From Kaistia granuli DSM 23481 (GTDB taxonomy: Bacteria > Pseudomonadota > Alphaproteobacteria > Rhizobiales > Kaistiaceae), in NCBI RefSeq assembly GCF_000380505.1, contig NZ_AQYH01000010.1:496001-560000 (forward strand): a stretch of 64,000 nt of DNA. Direction: 5' to 3'. Positions within the stretch are counted from its first letter, which is position 1; each line of letters begins with the position of its first letter. The notes below the pieces were generated by a model. That model was given only the letters and a program-made list of their open reading frames with translations. It ran no database searches and was not told where the DNA came from. The position numbers and the translations under genes are program-made. Below, piece after piece: positions 26,779-35,334 of this stretch.

Positions 26779-28380
26779 ATGCTGCACTTCACACGCTGGA
26801 AGATGATTGCGATCCTGGCTGTCGTATTGGCCGGGTTTGTCATCGCACTTCCCAATCTGTTCTCTAAGGAAACCGTCGATTCCTGGCCGAGCTGGGTGCC
26901 CAAGCGGCAGCTGGTTCTCGGCCTGGATCTCCAGGGGGGCGCCTATCTGCTCTATGAGGTCGACAAGCAGGACTATGTCCAGAAGCGCCTCCGCTCGCTT
27001 GTCGGCGACATCCGCAAGGCGATGCTGGAAGAGCCGCGCATCGGCTATTCCGGCCTCGGCGTGCAGGGGCAGGGCGTACAGTTCCGCGTCCGCGATCTCT
27101 CGCAGCTTCCCGAGGTCAAGAAGCGGCTCGATCTGCTGCTGAACCCACTCGGAACGTCGGCGCTCGGCGGTCCCGGCGTCAACGAATTCGATCTCGAGAT
27201 CGGCAGCGATGGCGTCGTGAAGATGGGCTACACGCAGGCCGGTCTCGACCAGCGCGTCCGCCAGATCGTAGACCAGTCGATCGAGGTCATCGGCCGTCGT
27301 ATCGACCAGCTCGGCACGGTCGAGCCGTCGATCCAGCGCCAGGGTTCCGACCGTATCCTGGTCGAGGCCCCTGGCCTTGGGGATCCGGAGCGCCTGAAGG
27401 CCCTGGTCGGCCAGACCGCCCAGCTTACCTTCCATCTCGTCGATACCGGCGTCGCGCCGGATGCCGCGACCCGCAAGCCGGGCACGCTGGTTCTCGATTC
27501 GACCGACACGCCGCCGGTTCCCTATGTCGTCGAGGAGTTGCCGCTGCTGACCGGTGAAGACCTCACCGACGCGCAGGCGACCTTCGACTCGCGCACCAAC
27601 GAGCCGGTCGTTTCCTTCCGCCTTTCCAGCGCCGGCGCCCGTGTCTTCGGTGAAGTCACGCAGAAGAACGTCAACCGGCCATTCGCCATCGTCCTCGACG
27701 ATCATGTGATCTCGGCACCGGTCATCCGGGAGCCCATCCTCGGTGGCTCCGGCCAGATCAGCGGCAATTTCTCGATCCAGTCCGCCAACGACCTCGCCAT
27801 CCTGCTGCGCGCCGGTTCGCTGCCGGCCAAGCTGACGATCGTCGAGGAGCGGAGCATCGGCCCGGGCCTTGGCGCCGATTCGATCCGCGCCGGCAAGATC
27901 GCGGCCGTCATCGGCACGATCGCTGTCTGCGCCTTCATGGTGATGACCTACGGCTTCCTCGGCTGGCTCGCCAACATCGCCGTGATCGTCAACGTTGTCC
28001 TGATCTTCGCGGTGGTGACCTTGCTCGGGGCGACCTTGTCGCTACCCGGTATCGCCGGCGTGATCATCACCGTTGGAACGGCGGTGGATTCGAACGTTCT
28101 GATCTATGAGCGCATACGCGAGGAGTTCCGAGCGGGACGATCCGCGATCGCCTCGATTGACGCCGGCTTCCACAAGGCGCTGGGTACCATCCTCGACGCG
28201 AACGTGACGACGCTGATCGCGGCCCTCGTTCTGTTCTACCTCGGCTCGGGTCCGATCCGCGGCTTCGCCGTCACGCACGCCATCGGCGTCGCGACGACGA
28301 TGTTCACGGCGTTCACCTTCACCCGCCTCATGGTCGCGATGTGGGTGCGCTGGCGCCGTCCGACCAAGATCACGCTCTGA
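26779..28380 (+). CDS. secD: Protein translocase subunit SecD
   Basis: A 533-aa membrane protein that uses proton flow to pull exported proteins out of the Sec channel. One N-terminal helix is followed by a large periplasmic domain with the SecD motif LVLGLDLQGGAYLLYEVD and by QRQGSDRILVEAPGL. Five C-terminal helices start near ADSIRAGKIAAVIG and contain TVGTAVDSNVLIYERIREE. It is 15 nt from secF and cotranscribed. Confidence 0.97.
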   Translation: MLHFTRWKMIAILAVVLAGFVIALPNLFSKETVDSWPSWVPKRQLVLGLDLQGGAYLLYEVDKQDYVQKRLRSLVGDIRKAMLEEPRIGYSGLGVQGQGVQFRVRDLSQLPEVKKRLDLLLNPLGTSALGGPGVNEFDLEIGSDGVVKMGYTQAGLDQRVRQIVDQSIEVIGRRIDQLGTVEPSIQRQGSDRILVEAPGLGDPERLKALVGQTAQLTFHLVDTGVAPDAATRKPGTLVLDSTDTPPVPYVVEELPLLTGEDLTDAQATFDSRTNEPVVSFRLSSAGARVFGEVTQKNVNRPFAIVLDDHVISAPVIREPILGGSGQISGNFSIQSANDLAILLRAGSLPAKLTIVEERSIGPGLGADSIRAGKIAAVIGTIAVCAFMVMTYGFLGWLANIAVIVNVVLIFAVVTLLGATLSLPGIAGVIITVGTAVDSNVLIYERIREEFRAGRSAIASIDAGFHKALGTILDANVTTLIAALVLFYLGSGPIRGFAVTHAIGVATTMFTAFTFTRLMVAMWVRWRRPTKITL

Positions 28381-28395
28381 AGCGAGGACAGAAAC

Positions 28396-29334
28396 ATGGC
28401 TTATCTTCGCATCGTTCCCGACAACACCAACATCCCGTTCATGCGGATGCGGAAGTGGACGTTCCCGCTTGCCGCGTTCCTGTCGATCATGTCGGTGGTG
28501 CTGTTCTTCACCGTTGGCCCGAACTACGGCATCGACTTCCTCGGTGGCACTGTCATCGAGATCCAGACCAAGGACGAGAAGCCGGATCTCGGCAAGCTTC
28601 GTTCGACGCTGAACGATCTCGGCCTTGGCGACGTGCAGGTGCAGACGATCGGTGCCGACAACTCGGTCCTGATCCGCATGGGCCAGCAGGCCGGCGGCGA
28701 GGAAGCCCAGCAGGCGGCGGTCGGCAAGATCCGCGCGGCGCTCGAGGGCGAGGCCGAGTTCCGCCGCATCGACATCGTCGGTCCGCGCGTCTCGGGCGAG
28801 CTCGCCTTCAATGGCGGACTCGCCATGCTCGTCACCTTCGCCGCCATCGCCGTCTATGTGTGGTTCCGGTTCGAATGGCAGTTCGCCGTCGGATCGATCA
28901 TCTCGGCGGCGAACGTCGTGGTGATGACCTTCGGCTTCTATGTCGTCACGCAGCACGAGTTCAACCTGACCTCGCTCGCCGCGATCCTGACGACCATCGG
29001 CTACTCGCTGAACGACACGGTCGTGGTCTATGACCGAATTCGAGAAACGCTGCGCAAGTACAAGAAGATCCCGCTCGGCGACCTGATCGACCGCGCCATC
29101 AACGACATGCTGGGTCGTACCGTGATCACCACGGTGACCACTTTGATCGCGCTGCTGTCGCTCTATATCTTCGGCGGCGAGGTTATCCAGGCCTTCACGC
29201 TGGCCATGATCTTCGGCGTGCTGGCGGCGATCTTCTCGTCGATCTGCGTCGCCGCGCCGATCCTGATCTATTTCGGCCTGCGCCAGGACCAGATGACCAA
29301 GAAGCAGGATGCGGAGGCGGCCGGCAAGGCCTGA
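28396..29334 (+). CDS. secF: Protein translocase subunit SecF
   Basis: A 312-aa partner of SecD. The N-terminal helix is followed by the family element NYGIDFLGGTVIEIQT and a small periplasmic domain. The C-terminal helix bundle includes TTIGYSLNDTVVVYDRIRE and LGRTVITTVTTLIALLSLY. It is followed after 5 nt by the Mth938 gene. Confidence 0.97.
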   Translation: MAYLRIVPDNTNIPFMRMRKWTFPLAAFLSIMSVVLFFTVGPNYGIDFLGGTVIEIQTKDEKPDLGKLRSTLNDLGLGDVQVQTIGADNSVLIRMGQQAGGEEAQQAAVGKIRAALEGEAEFRRIDIVGPRVSGELAFNGGLAMLVTFAAIAVYVWFRFEWQFAVGSIISAANVVVMTFGFYVVTQHEFNLTSLAAILTTIGYSLNDTVVVYDRIRETLRKYKKIPLGDLIDRAINDMLGRTVITTVTTLIALLSLYIFGGEVIQAFTLAMIFGVLAAIFSSICVAAPILIYFGLRQDQMTKKQDAEAAGKA

Positions 29335-29339
29335 GCGTC

Positions 29340-29738
29340 ATGGCGCTTTTCACGCGACCGTCGGTTTCGCTCCGGGCCCAGCATTTTCCGGGTCAGGCTC
29401 CGATCGACGTCTACGGCGAAGGGGTGTTCCGCTTCGCCGAGATGTCGCATCCGGGCTCGCTGCTCTGCCTGCCAAGCGGCATCTATGGCTGGCCGGTGGC
29501 GAGCGCTTCGGAGATCACCGAGGACTCGCTGGCGGATGTGTTCGCCGAAGCCGCCGACATCGCCGTGCTGGTCGTCGGTTGCGGCCGCGACATCGCCGTC
29601 TTCCCGAAGCCGCTGCGGGAGCGGCTGCGCGAGAGCGGCATCGCCGTCGAAGTGATGGGGACGGGCCCGGCGGTCCGAACCTACAATATCCTGCTCGCCG
29701 AGGGCCGCCCTGTCGCGGCGGCGCTCGTCGTCCTCTGA
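29340..29738 (+). CDS. Mth938-like protein (NDUFAF3 family)
   Basis: A 132-aa cytoplasmic protein of the Mth938/DUF498 family, whose eukaryotic member NDUFAF3 is a complex I assembly factor. Visible features are the start (PSVSLRAQHFPGQAPIDVYGEGVFRF, in parts), LCLPSGIYGWPV, and the glycine-rich VLVVGCGRDIAVFP. It is 5 nt after secF and 12 nt before the next gene. A role in inserting or assembling the membrane arm of complex I is inference from the eukaryotic homologue and the secDF linkage. Confidence 0.85.
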   Translation: MALFTRPSVSLRAQHFPGQAPIDVYGEGVFRFAEMSHPGSLLCLPSGIYGWPVASASEITEDSLADVFAEAADIAVLVVGCGRDIAVFPKPLRERLRESGIAVEVMGTGPAVRTYNILLAEGRPVAAALVVL

Positions 29739-29750
29739 TCGGTTTCAATC

Positions 29751-30593
29751 ATGGATGTCTTCGCCCTCTGCGCCGATGAAGTGCGCGCGCACGACCGCGA
29801 CCGCTTCCTCGCCGATCTGTTCGCGCCGGAAGCGAAGCGGCGCTATCTGTTCGCTCTGCATGCCTTCAATCTCGAGGTCGTCCGCGTGCGCGAGCTCGTC
29901 AGCGATCCGATGCCGGGCGAGATCCGCCTGCAATGGTGGCGCGACGTGCTGACCGGCGACGCGCGCGGCGACGTGGCCGGTCATCCGGTCGCGGCGGCGC
30001 TGCTCGAGACGATCGGCCTCAACGACCTGCCGCGCGCCGCCTTCGACAATCTGGTCGCCGCGCACATCTTCGATCTCTACAACGACCCGATGCCGAGCCT
30101 GACCGATCTCGAAGGCTATGCCGGCGAGACGGCCTCGGCGCTGATCCAGCTTGCCGCCCTGGTGCTGGCCGGTGGTCGCGATCCCGGCACGGCTGACGCG
30201 GCTGGCCATGCCGGCGTGGCGCAGGCGCTGGCCGGGCTGATGCGGGCGCTGCCCTATCACGCGCGCCGGCAGCAATTGTTCCTGCCCGCCGACATGATGG
30301 AGCGCCATGGAGTTCAGCGAGCGGACGTCTTCGCCGGCCGGACGACGCCGGAACTGCTGCGGTTGCTCGCCGATCTGCGCGCCACGGCGCGTCGGCATCT
30401 CGAGGCCGGCCGCAAGGCGCTGGCCGCCGCTGATCCGGTCGCCAGGCCGGCTTTCCTGCCGGTGGCGCTCGTCGAGCCGGTCTTGAGACTGATGGACCGG
30501 TCCGACTACAACCCGTTCACGATGGCGATCGACCCGCCGCAATGGAAGCGGCAATGGTGGCTCTGGCGCGCCGCCCGGAAGGGCACGTTCTAG
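29751..30593 (+). CDS. Squalene/phytoene synthase family protein (NDUFAF6-like)
   Basis: A 280-aa all-alpha protein of the squalene/phytoene synthase superfamily. It contains RYLFALHAFNLEVVRVRELVSDP-like sequence near residue 35 and PMPGEIRLQWWRDVL. The aspartate-rich DxxxD motifs of true synthases are not clear. I therefore favour the NDUFAF6 (complex I assembly) branch over isoprenoid synthesis, and no carotenoid or hopanoid gene is adjacent. It is the last gene of the yajC-secDF cluster. Confidence 0.75.
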   Translation: MDVFALCADEVRAHDRDRFLADLFAPEAKRRYLFALHAFNLEVVRVRELVSDPMPGEIRLQWWRDVLTGDARGDVAGHPVAAALLETIGLNDLPRAAFDNLVAAHIFDLYNDPMPSLTDLEGYAGETASALIQLAALVLAGGRDPGTADAAGHAGVAQALAGLMRALPYHARRQQLFLPADMMERHGVQRADVFAGRTTPELLRLLADLRATARRHLEAGRKALAAADPVARPAFLPVALVEPVLRLMDRSDYNPFTMAIDPPQWKRQWWLWRAARKGTF

Positions 30594-30699
30594 GTCCGGC
30601 ACTGGACGTCCGGGGCTCGGCGTCCAGTCTGCGTCCGTCGCGGGCTGACGCTGCCCCGCCGCGCCAAGCGGCCGGCCGTTCCATAATGCGGACGGATGG

Positions 30700-30736
30700 A
30701 TCCGGGATCTCCGCTTCGCTGCGTCCGGGATGACGG
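30700..30736 (+). repeat. Dispersed intergenic repeat, third copy
   Basis: Two direct copies of TCCGGGAT (30701-30708 and 30724-30731) flank GCTTCGCTGCG, and the unit ends in CCGGGATGACGG, as at 2160-2171 and 20289-20300. It lies between convergent genes. Confidence 0.5.
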
Positions 30737-30757
30737 CGAGCGGGTGCCGGGTTGCCC

Positions 30758-32512
30758 TCAGGCAGCGCCATGCGTCAGCAGGTCGATCTGGTGGGCATGG
30801 CGGACAGCGCCGCGGGCGGCCTCGTTCTGGTTGAAGATCTCCAGCGTCTCGGTCTCGTCGTCGACAACCGGCATCAGCGCCGCGTCGATATAGCTCTTCT
30901 TGTCGGGCATCGCCTCGATGCGGCGGCGCTCGCGTTCGAGCTTCAATCCCAGCCAGATCAGCTTCGCGCTCTTTGACAGCGTCTCCCAGGCATGATGCGG
31001 GTAGAAGCGCCAGGCGGGTTCGATCGGCAGGCCGGGACGGCGGTCGAGCCGGTCCTTGAAGCGGATGACCCCGCCCTGCAGCGGGTGCACATGCTCGACG
31101 TCGACGGAGGTCGAGAACCAGATCAGCAGCTTCTGGATGCTCTTGGTCCGAACGCCGGTGGCGGCGGCGCGGCGCAGGATCGTCACCATGTGCTCGGGCG
31201 AATAGAACAGCCGCCACGCCTCGCGATAGATGCCTTCCCATTCCTGCTGCGACATCTGGCTGTGGCCGGTGACGGCATGCTCCAAATCGTACTTGTTGAG
31301 GTCGGCGTCCATCGCCACGCCCTTGCGGTGCAGGGTCTGGTGGTCCTCGGAGCCGGGCAAAGGGGTCAGGAAGAAGAATTCGAGGATATCGAGCGGCAGC
31401 TCGCGCTGGATGATGCCGATGTCGCGGCGGATGCTCTCCGGCGTGTCGTTCGGGAAGCCGAGGATATAGCCGGCATAGGTAATGATACCCACGTGCTTCC
31501 AGTCGAGCAGCATTTTCCTGTATTCGGTGATCTTGTTCTGCCGCTTCTTCGCCGCCATCAGGTTGTCGGGGTTGATGTTCTCCAGCCCGATGAAGACGCG
31601 GCTGACGCCGGCGCGCTTGCACTTCGAAATGAAGTTCGGGATCTTGTGGCAGAGCGTGTCGACCTGGACCATCAGGCCGATCCACATGCCTTCCTTCTCG
31701 CGCAGCGCGATGATGCGGTCGAGGATGATCTCCCAGTCCTTGTTGCGAGCGAAATTGTCGTCGGTGATGAAGTAGTTGTGGATGCCCTGCGCCAGGTTTT
31801 CGCGGATGAGTTTCTCGATGTCGTCGGGCGAGCGGCGGCGCGACTTGCGGCCCTGGACGTTGATGATCGTGCAGAACGAGCACTGGAACGGGCAGCCGCG
31901 GCCGGCGTCGAACGAGGTGTTGCCGCCCAGCGTGCGGGTCACGTAACCGGCGGGCAGGAAGGGGGGCGGCGTGCCTTCGACGCTCGGCAGCTCCTTCATG
32001 TAATTGTAGAGCGGCTCCAGCGTCCCGGCGGCGGCATCGAGCAGCACGCGGTCGAGACGCTCCTCCGCCTCGCCGGCGAACAGGCTGACGCCGATATCGA
32101 GCGCCTGCTGCAGGTCGACATGCAGGTCTGGCAGCATGGCGAGGCAGCCCGAGACATGAAACCCGCCCATGGCGACTGCAATACGGGCCTCCCGCAGCGG
32201 CCGGGCTAGATCTAGCGCGCGCGGATACTGGTTCGACTGGACACCGACCAGCCCGACCAGGCCGAAATTGCCGTTCTGGCGGAACTCCTCGACGATCCGC
32301 TCGACCCGGACGCGGGTGTTGGTCTCGTCGATGGCGCGGATATCGAGGGTGACGTCCTCGCCGAGCACCTTGCGAGCCTCGCAATCGGAGGCGAGGCCAT
32401 AGAGGCTCGCCAGCGAATTGGACGGGATCATCGAGCGATGCCAGCGGATCACATAGCCGTCGTCGTCATAATGCGACGGCTTGATCAGCATCAGAAGAAA
32501 GCGCCGCGTCAT
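30758..32512 (-). CDS. B12-binding domain radical SAM protein
   Basis: A 584-aa enzyme with an N-terminal Rossmann-like cobalamin-binding domain (about 1-170) and a radical SAM domain. The [4Fe-4S] motif is C207-x3-C211-x2-C214 within GRGCPFQCSFC. After the core are the family elements FITDDNFARNKDW and AGYILGFPNDTPESI, then a ~150-residue C-terminal extension. The domain pair is typical of radical methylases and of BchE-like cyclases. No pathway genes lie nearby, so the substrate is unknown. It begins 158 nt after the trmFO stop. Confidence 0.85.
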   Translation of the reverse strand: MTRRFLLMLIKPSHYDDDGYVIRWHRSMIPSNSLASLYGLASDCEARKVLGEDVTLDIRAIDETNTRVRVERIVEEFRQNGNFGLVGLVGVQSNQYPRALDLARPLREARIAVAMGGFHVSGCLAMLPDLHVDLQQALDIGVSLFAGEAEERLDRVLLDAAAGTLEPLYNYMKELPSVEGTPPPFLPAGYVTRTLGGNTSFDAGRGCPFQCSFCTIINVQGRKSRRRSPDDIEKLIRENLAQGIHNYFITDDNFARNKDWEIILDRIIALREKEGMWIGLMVQVDTLCHKIPNFISKCKRAGVSRVFIGLENINPDNLMAAKKRQNKITEYRKMLLDWKHVGIITYAGYILGFPNDTPESIRRDIGIIQRELPLDILEFFFLTPLPGSEDHQTLHRKGVAMDADLNKYDLEHAVTGHSQMSQQEWEGIYREAWRLFYSPEHMVTILRRAAATGVRTKSIQKLLIWFSTSVDVEHVHPLQGGVIRFKDRLDRRPGLPIEPAWRFYPHHAWETLSKSAKLIWLGLKLERERRRIEAMPDKKSYIDAALMPVVDDETETLEIFNQNEAARGAVRHAHQIDLLTHGAA

Positions 32513-32670
32513 GGGCGACGCCTGGAATGCACATTGGACTGCATGTCTGGCTTCCCCGTGTCGGCGGTTCTAGCGCATGCGAATTCTCAATCTGGGCATT
32601 GATAGACAAGGGTTACTTTACGGAGTGCCGACGCGTTCGGCAATGCCGAGCGCGCCGGACGGTCCGTGGG

Positions 32671-34080
32671 CTATTCGGCGGCGGCGACGGAGGCCGGGCC
32701 GTTCAGCCAGGCGGCGGCATCGGCGCGGGCGCGCGCCGTCAGGGCCTTCTTCTTGGCGACGGTCTTGTCGGTGCCGCGCAGCTTGACGCCCGGCTCCTTG
32801 GGGATCTCCACCGGCGGGAACAGACCGAAATTGACGTTCATCGGCTGGAACGACCGGCTGCCGGCTTCCTCGTCGACGAGGTGGCCGCCGGTGATGTGGC
32901 CGAGCAGGGCGCCGAAAGCCGTGGTAGCGGGCGGCGGCACCGGCACTTCGCCGAGACGCTCGGCGGCGGCGAAGCGGCCGGCCAGCAGGCCGATCGCGGC
33001 GGATTCGACATAGCCTTCGCAGCCGGTGATCTGGCCGGCGAAGCGCAGCCGCGACTGGGCCTTGAGGCGCAGCAACGGGTCGAGCAGCTTCGGCGAGTTC
33101 AGGAAGGTGTTGCGGTGCAGGCCGCCGAGGCGCGCGAACTGGGCGTTCTCGAGCCCGGGGATCATGCGTAGCACGTCGGTCTGAGCGCCGTATTTCAGCT
33201 TCGTCTGGAAGCCGACCATGTTGTAGAGCGTGCCGAGCGCATTGTCCTGGCGGAGTTGGACGATGGCATGCGCCTTGACGGTCGGGTTGCGCGGATTGGT
33301 GAGGCCGACCGGCTTCATTGGGCCGAAACGAAGCGTCTCGCGGCCGCGCTCCGCCATGATCTCGATCGGCAGGCAACCGTCGAAATACGGCGTCGAGGCT
33401 TCCCAATCCTTGAAATCGGTCTTGTCGCCGGCGATCAGCGCGTCGAGGAAGGCGTTGTACTGCGCCTCGTCCATCGGGCAGTTGATGTAGTCGGCGCCGT
33501 TGCCGCCCGGCCCGACCTTGTCGTAGCGCGACTGGAACCAGGCAACGTCCATATTGATCGAGTCGAAATAGATGATCGGCGCGATGGCGTCGAAAAAGGC
33601 GAGCGAATCGGCGCCGGTCAGGTCGCGGATGGCTTCGGACAGCGCCGGCGAGGTGAGGGGGCCGGTCGAGACGATGACATTGTCCCATTCGGCCGGCGGC
33701 AGGCCGTCGATCTCGCGGCGGTCGATGGTGACGAGCGGGTGGTCTTCCAGCGCCTTGGTGACGGCCTGTGAGAAGCCGTCGCGATCGACGGCGAGCGCGC
33801 CGCCCGCAGGCACCTGGTTGCTGTCGCCCATCCGCATGATCAGCGAATTGGCCATCCGCATCTCGGCATGCAGCAGGCCGACCGCATTGGTCTCGGCGTC
33901 ATCCGAACGGAAGGAGTTGGAGCAGACGAGCTCGGCCAGGCCGTCCGTCTTGTGCGCATCCGTGGCGCGGACGGGCCGCATCTCGTGCAGGACGACGGGG
34001 ATGCCGCGATTGACGATCTGCCAGGCAGCTTCCGTGCCGGCCAGTCCGCCGCCGATGATGTGAATTGGATCTGTTTTCAT
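32671..34080 (-). CDS. trmFO: tRNA (uracil-5-)-methyltransferase TrmFO
   Basis: A 469-aa FAD- and folate-dependent enzyme that makes 5-methyluridine-54 in tRNA. The FAD-binding [16 protein letters not shown] starts at residue 7, and [23 protein letters not shown] is the catalytic-domain signature. The C-terminal [17 protein letters not shown] and NVNFGLFPP are also typical. I chose ATG 34080 over the longer frame to 34116 because the Rossmann motif then starts at its usual distance. Confidence 0.96.
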   Translation of the reverse strand: MKTDPIHIIGGGLAGTEAAWQIVNRGIPVVLHEMRPVRATDAHKTDGLAELVCSNSFRSDDAETNAVGLLHAEMRMANSLIMRMGDSNQVPAGGALAVDRDGFSQAVTKALEDHPLVTIDRREIDGLPPAEWDNVIVSTGPLTSPALSEAIRDLTGADSLAFFDAIAPIIYFDSINMDVAWFQSRYDKVGPGGNGADYINCPMDEAQYNAFLDALIAGDKTDFKDWEASTPYFDGCLPIEIMAERGRETLRFGPMKPVGLTNPRNPTVKAHAIVQLRQDNALGTLYNMVGFQTKLKYGAQTDVLRMIPGLENAQFARLGGLHRNTFLNSPKLLDPLLRLKAQSRLRFAGQITGCEGYVESAAIGLLAGRFAAAERLGEVPVPPPATTAFGALLGHITGGHLVDEEAGSRSFQPMNVNFGLFPPVEIPKEPGVKLRGTDKTVAKKKALTARARADAAAWLNGPASVAAAE

Positions 34081-34142
34081 GGCGCGGAGATTATTGCGCC
34101 GGAGCGGTTCGGACAACCGCGCAAATGCCGGTTCGGCCCGGA

Positions 34143-34258
34143 CAAAAGGAAACGCCCGCCGGGGAGGAGGTCGGCGGGCGTCTCTTCTGATGGCGCTTCG
34201 CGAGGGAGGAGGTTCGCTAGCGCCGGATCGCAGGGAACAAGGGAGGAGGTTTGTTCCC
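34143..34258 (-). ncRNA. Cuckoo-type RNA: three hairpins with anti-SD loops
   Basis: Downstream of the DUF1127 stop, read on the minus strand, come three hairpins. Arms are 34233-34240/34251-34258; 34192-34203/34214-34224 (4+6 bp with a small internal loop); and 34152-34161/34172-34181 (10 bp). Each loop contains the same decamer, ACCTCCTCCC on the RNA strand, complementary to Shine-Dalgarno sequences. The last hairpin is followed by GTTTCCTTTTG and is also an intrinsic terminator. DUF1127 followed by such loops is the layout of alphaproteobacterial cuckoo RNAs (CcsR of Rhodobacter). Family membership is from memory. Confidence 0.75.
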
Positions 34259-34277
34259 GCGCGAATTTCGTATCGGC

Positions 34278-34436
34278 TTAGTAACCGGCCGACTGCTTGG
34301 CAATCTGGGTGATGTCACCGCGATTGATACCAAGGTCATTGAGCTCGCGGTTCGTCAGGCGCATCAACTCGCCATAAGTCTCGCGGTACTTGCGCCAGTT
34401 CTTGTAGGAAGCGAGGATGTTCACGGACACGGTCAT
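34278..34436 (-). CDS. DUF1127 small protein
   Basis: A 52-aa protein starting [19 protein letters not shown] and ending [12 protein letters not shown]. The arginine-rich helix and the core '[15 protein letters not shown]' are the DUF1127 signature. In Rhodobacter the protein next to cuckoo RNAs (CcaF1) is reported to bind RNA; this homologue may do the same, by inference. The ATG at 34436 follows AAGGAAT; the longer frame lacks similarity. The gene and the RNA hairpins after it are probably one transcript from which sRNAs are cut. Confidence 0.9.
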   Translation of the reverse strand: MTVSVNILASYKNWRKYRETYGELMRLTNRELNDLGINRGDITQIAKQSAGY

Positions 34437-34508
34437 ATTCCTTCGGACAATCGGACATCTGGGGCAGCGGGGAAGTTCTGTTTCGGTCCCGCCGTCCTTG
34501 TTGATCCG

Positions 34509-34533
34509 AATATAGGAGAAGCCCGCGCAAAGG
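34509..34533 (-). promoter_or_regulatory. Possible promoter of the DUF1127/cuckoo locus
   Basis: On the minus strand, CCTTTGCG (34526-34533) and CCTATATT (34509-34516) resemble -35 and -10 elements of an alphaproteobacterial heat-shock-type (RpoH) promoter, about 75-95 bp before the ATG. The match at -35 is imperfect. Confidence 0.3.
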
Positions 34534-34596
34534 AGCACTGCGAGAATTCGCATGGCTGTCTTGCATATGATGCAGGGCAGCAATCGATTCTGATTA

Positions 34597-34615
34597 AATA
34601 TTGCACTGCAATATT
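34597..34615. promoter_or_regulatory. AT-rich inverted repeat with TGC-N3-GCA core
   Basis: AATATTGCA (34597-34605), C, TGCAATATT (34607-34615) is a perfect 9-bp inverted repeat in the divergent region between the DUF1127 gene and the gene at 34702. The core TGCACTGCA resembles sites of the PHB regulator PhaR/AniA. The regulator is not identified. Confidence 0.4.
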
Positions 34616-34701
34616 GCTCAAGCGGGCATCACTGGGCCAGTATGAAGGCCGGTTCGGGCCGCCTGCGGCCACTCACCAGCGAACCGTGCGGGGAAGATCG
34701 G

Positions 34702-35286
34702 ATGTTGAACAGAAGCGCCCTCGGCGGCCTCGTCGCCGGGCTCATCCTTGCGCTTGCCGGTCCCGCCGCTGCCCAGGGCCTGGCTCCGGTCAAGATCCGC
34801 TACTGCCATGGCTTCGGCTGCAAGATGCGCTCGCCCGTGACGTTCTCCAGCGGCGATCTCGCCGCCCTGAAGCGGATCCTGGATGTGGGACGGGGTAGTC
34901 CGGCGGCTGAGCGCGCCGCGATCTCGCGCGCCGACCAGTGGTACGAGCGCAAGGCCGGCGCGCAGACCGGTACCTCGGGCGACGACGCCAAGGGCGAGTT
35001 CGGGCTCTACACGCCGCTGTCGCAGCTCGATTGCGTCGACGAGATGACCAATACGACGACGCTGCTCAAGCTTCTGGCCAAGCAAGGCTGGTTGCGGCAC
35101 CACACGGTTGGCCCCTCCGCCAGCCGCGGCGTGCTGTTCGACGGCCGCTATCCGCACAACACCGCCACGATCGTCGAGACGGCCAGCGGCAAGCGCTGGG
35201 TGGTCGACAGCTGGGTGCGCGCCAATGGCGAGCCGCCGGATATCAAACTGCACGACATCTGGAAACAGGAAGGCCGGCGCGGTTAG
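34702..35286 (+). CDS. Secreted protein, possible transglutaminase-like cysteine hydrolase
   Basis: A 194-aa protein I do not recognise as a named family. The signal peptide (MLNRSALGGLVAGLILALAG, then PAAAQG) is clear. The mature part has a C35-x4-C40 pair, and C111 (LDCVDEMTNTTTLL), H152 (YPHNTATIVE) and D169 (WVVDSW). Their order and spacing recall the Cys-His-Asp triad of bacterial transglutaminase-like cysteine proteinases. Such activity is inference. The ATG at 34702 has GGGGAAG upstream. It stands alone, with a symmetric operator-like site 87-105 bp upstream. Confidence 0.7.
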   Translation: MLNRSALGGLVAGLILALAGPAAAQGLAPVKIRYCHGFGCKMRSPVTFSSGDLAALKRILDVGRGSPAAERAAISRADQWYERKAGAQTGTSGDDAKGEFGLYTPLSQLDCVDEMTNTTTLLKLLAKQGWLRHHTVGPSASRGVLFDGRYPHNTATIVETASGKRWVVDSWVRANGEPPDIKLHDIWKQEGRRG

Positions 35287-35334
35287 CGCCGACCTTGTCT
35301 TGAAGACTGGGATCGCCGGTCAGGCCTTGCGGGG

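Noticed and set aside
29745-32384. 879-codon open frame on the minus strand
   Set aside because: It spans two real genes in other frames, is full of Arg and Pro, and shows no domain; it is a shadow of the high-G+C coding sequence.
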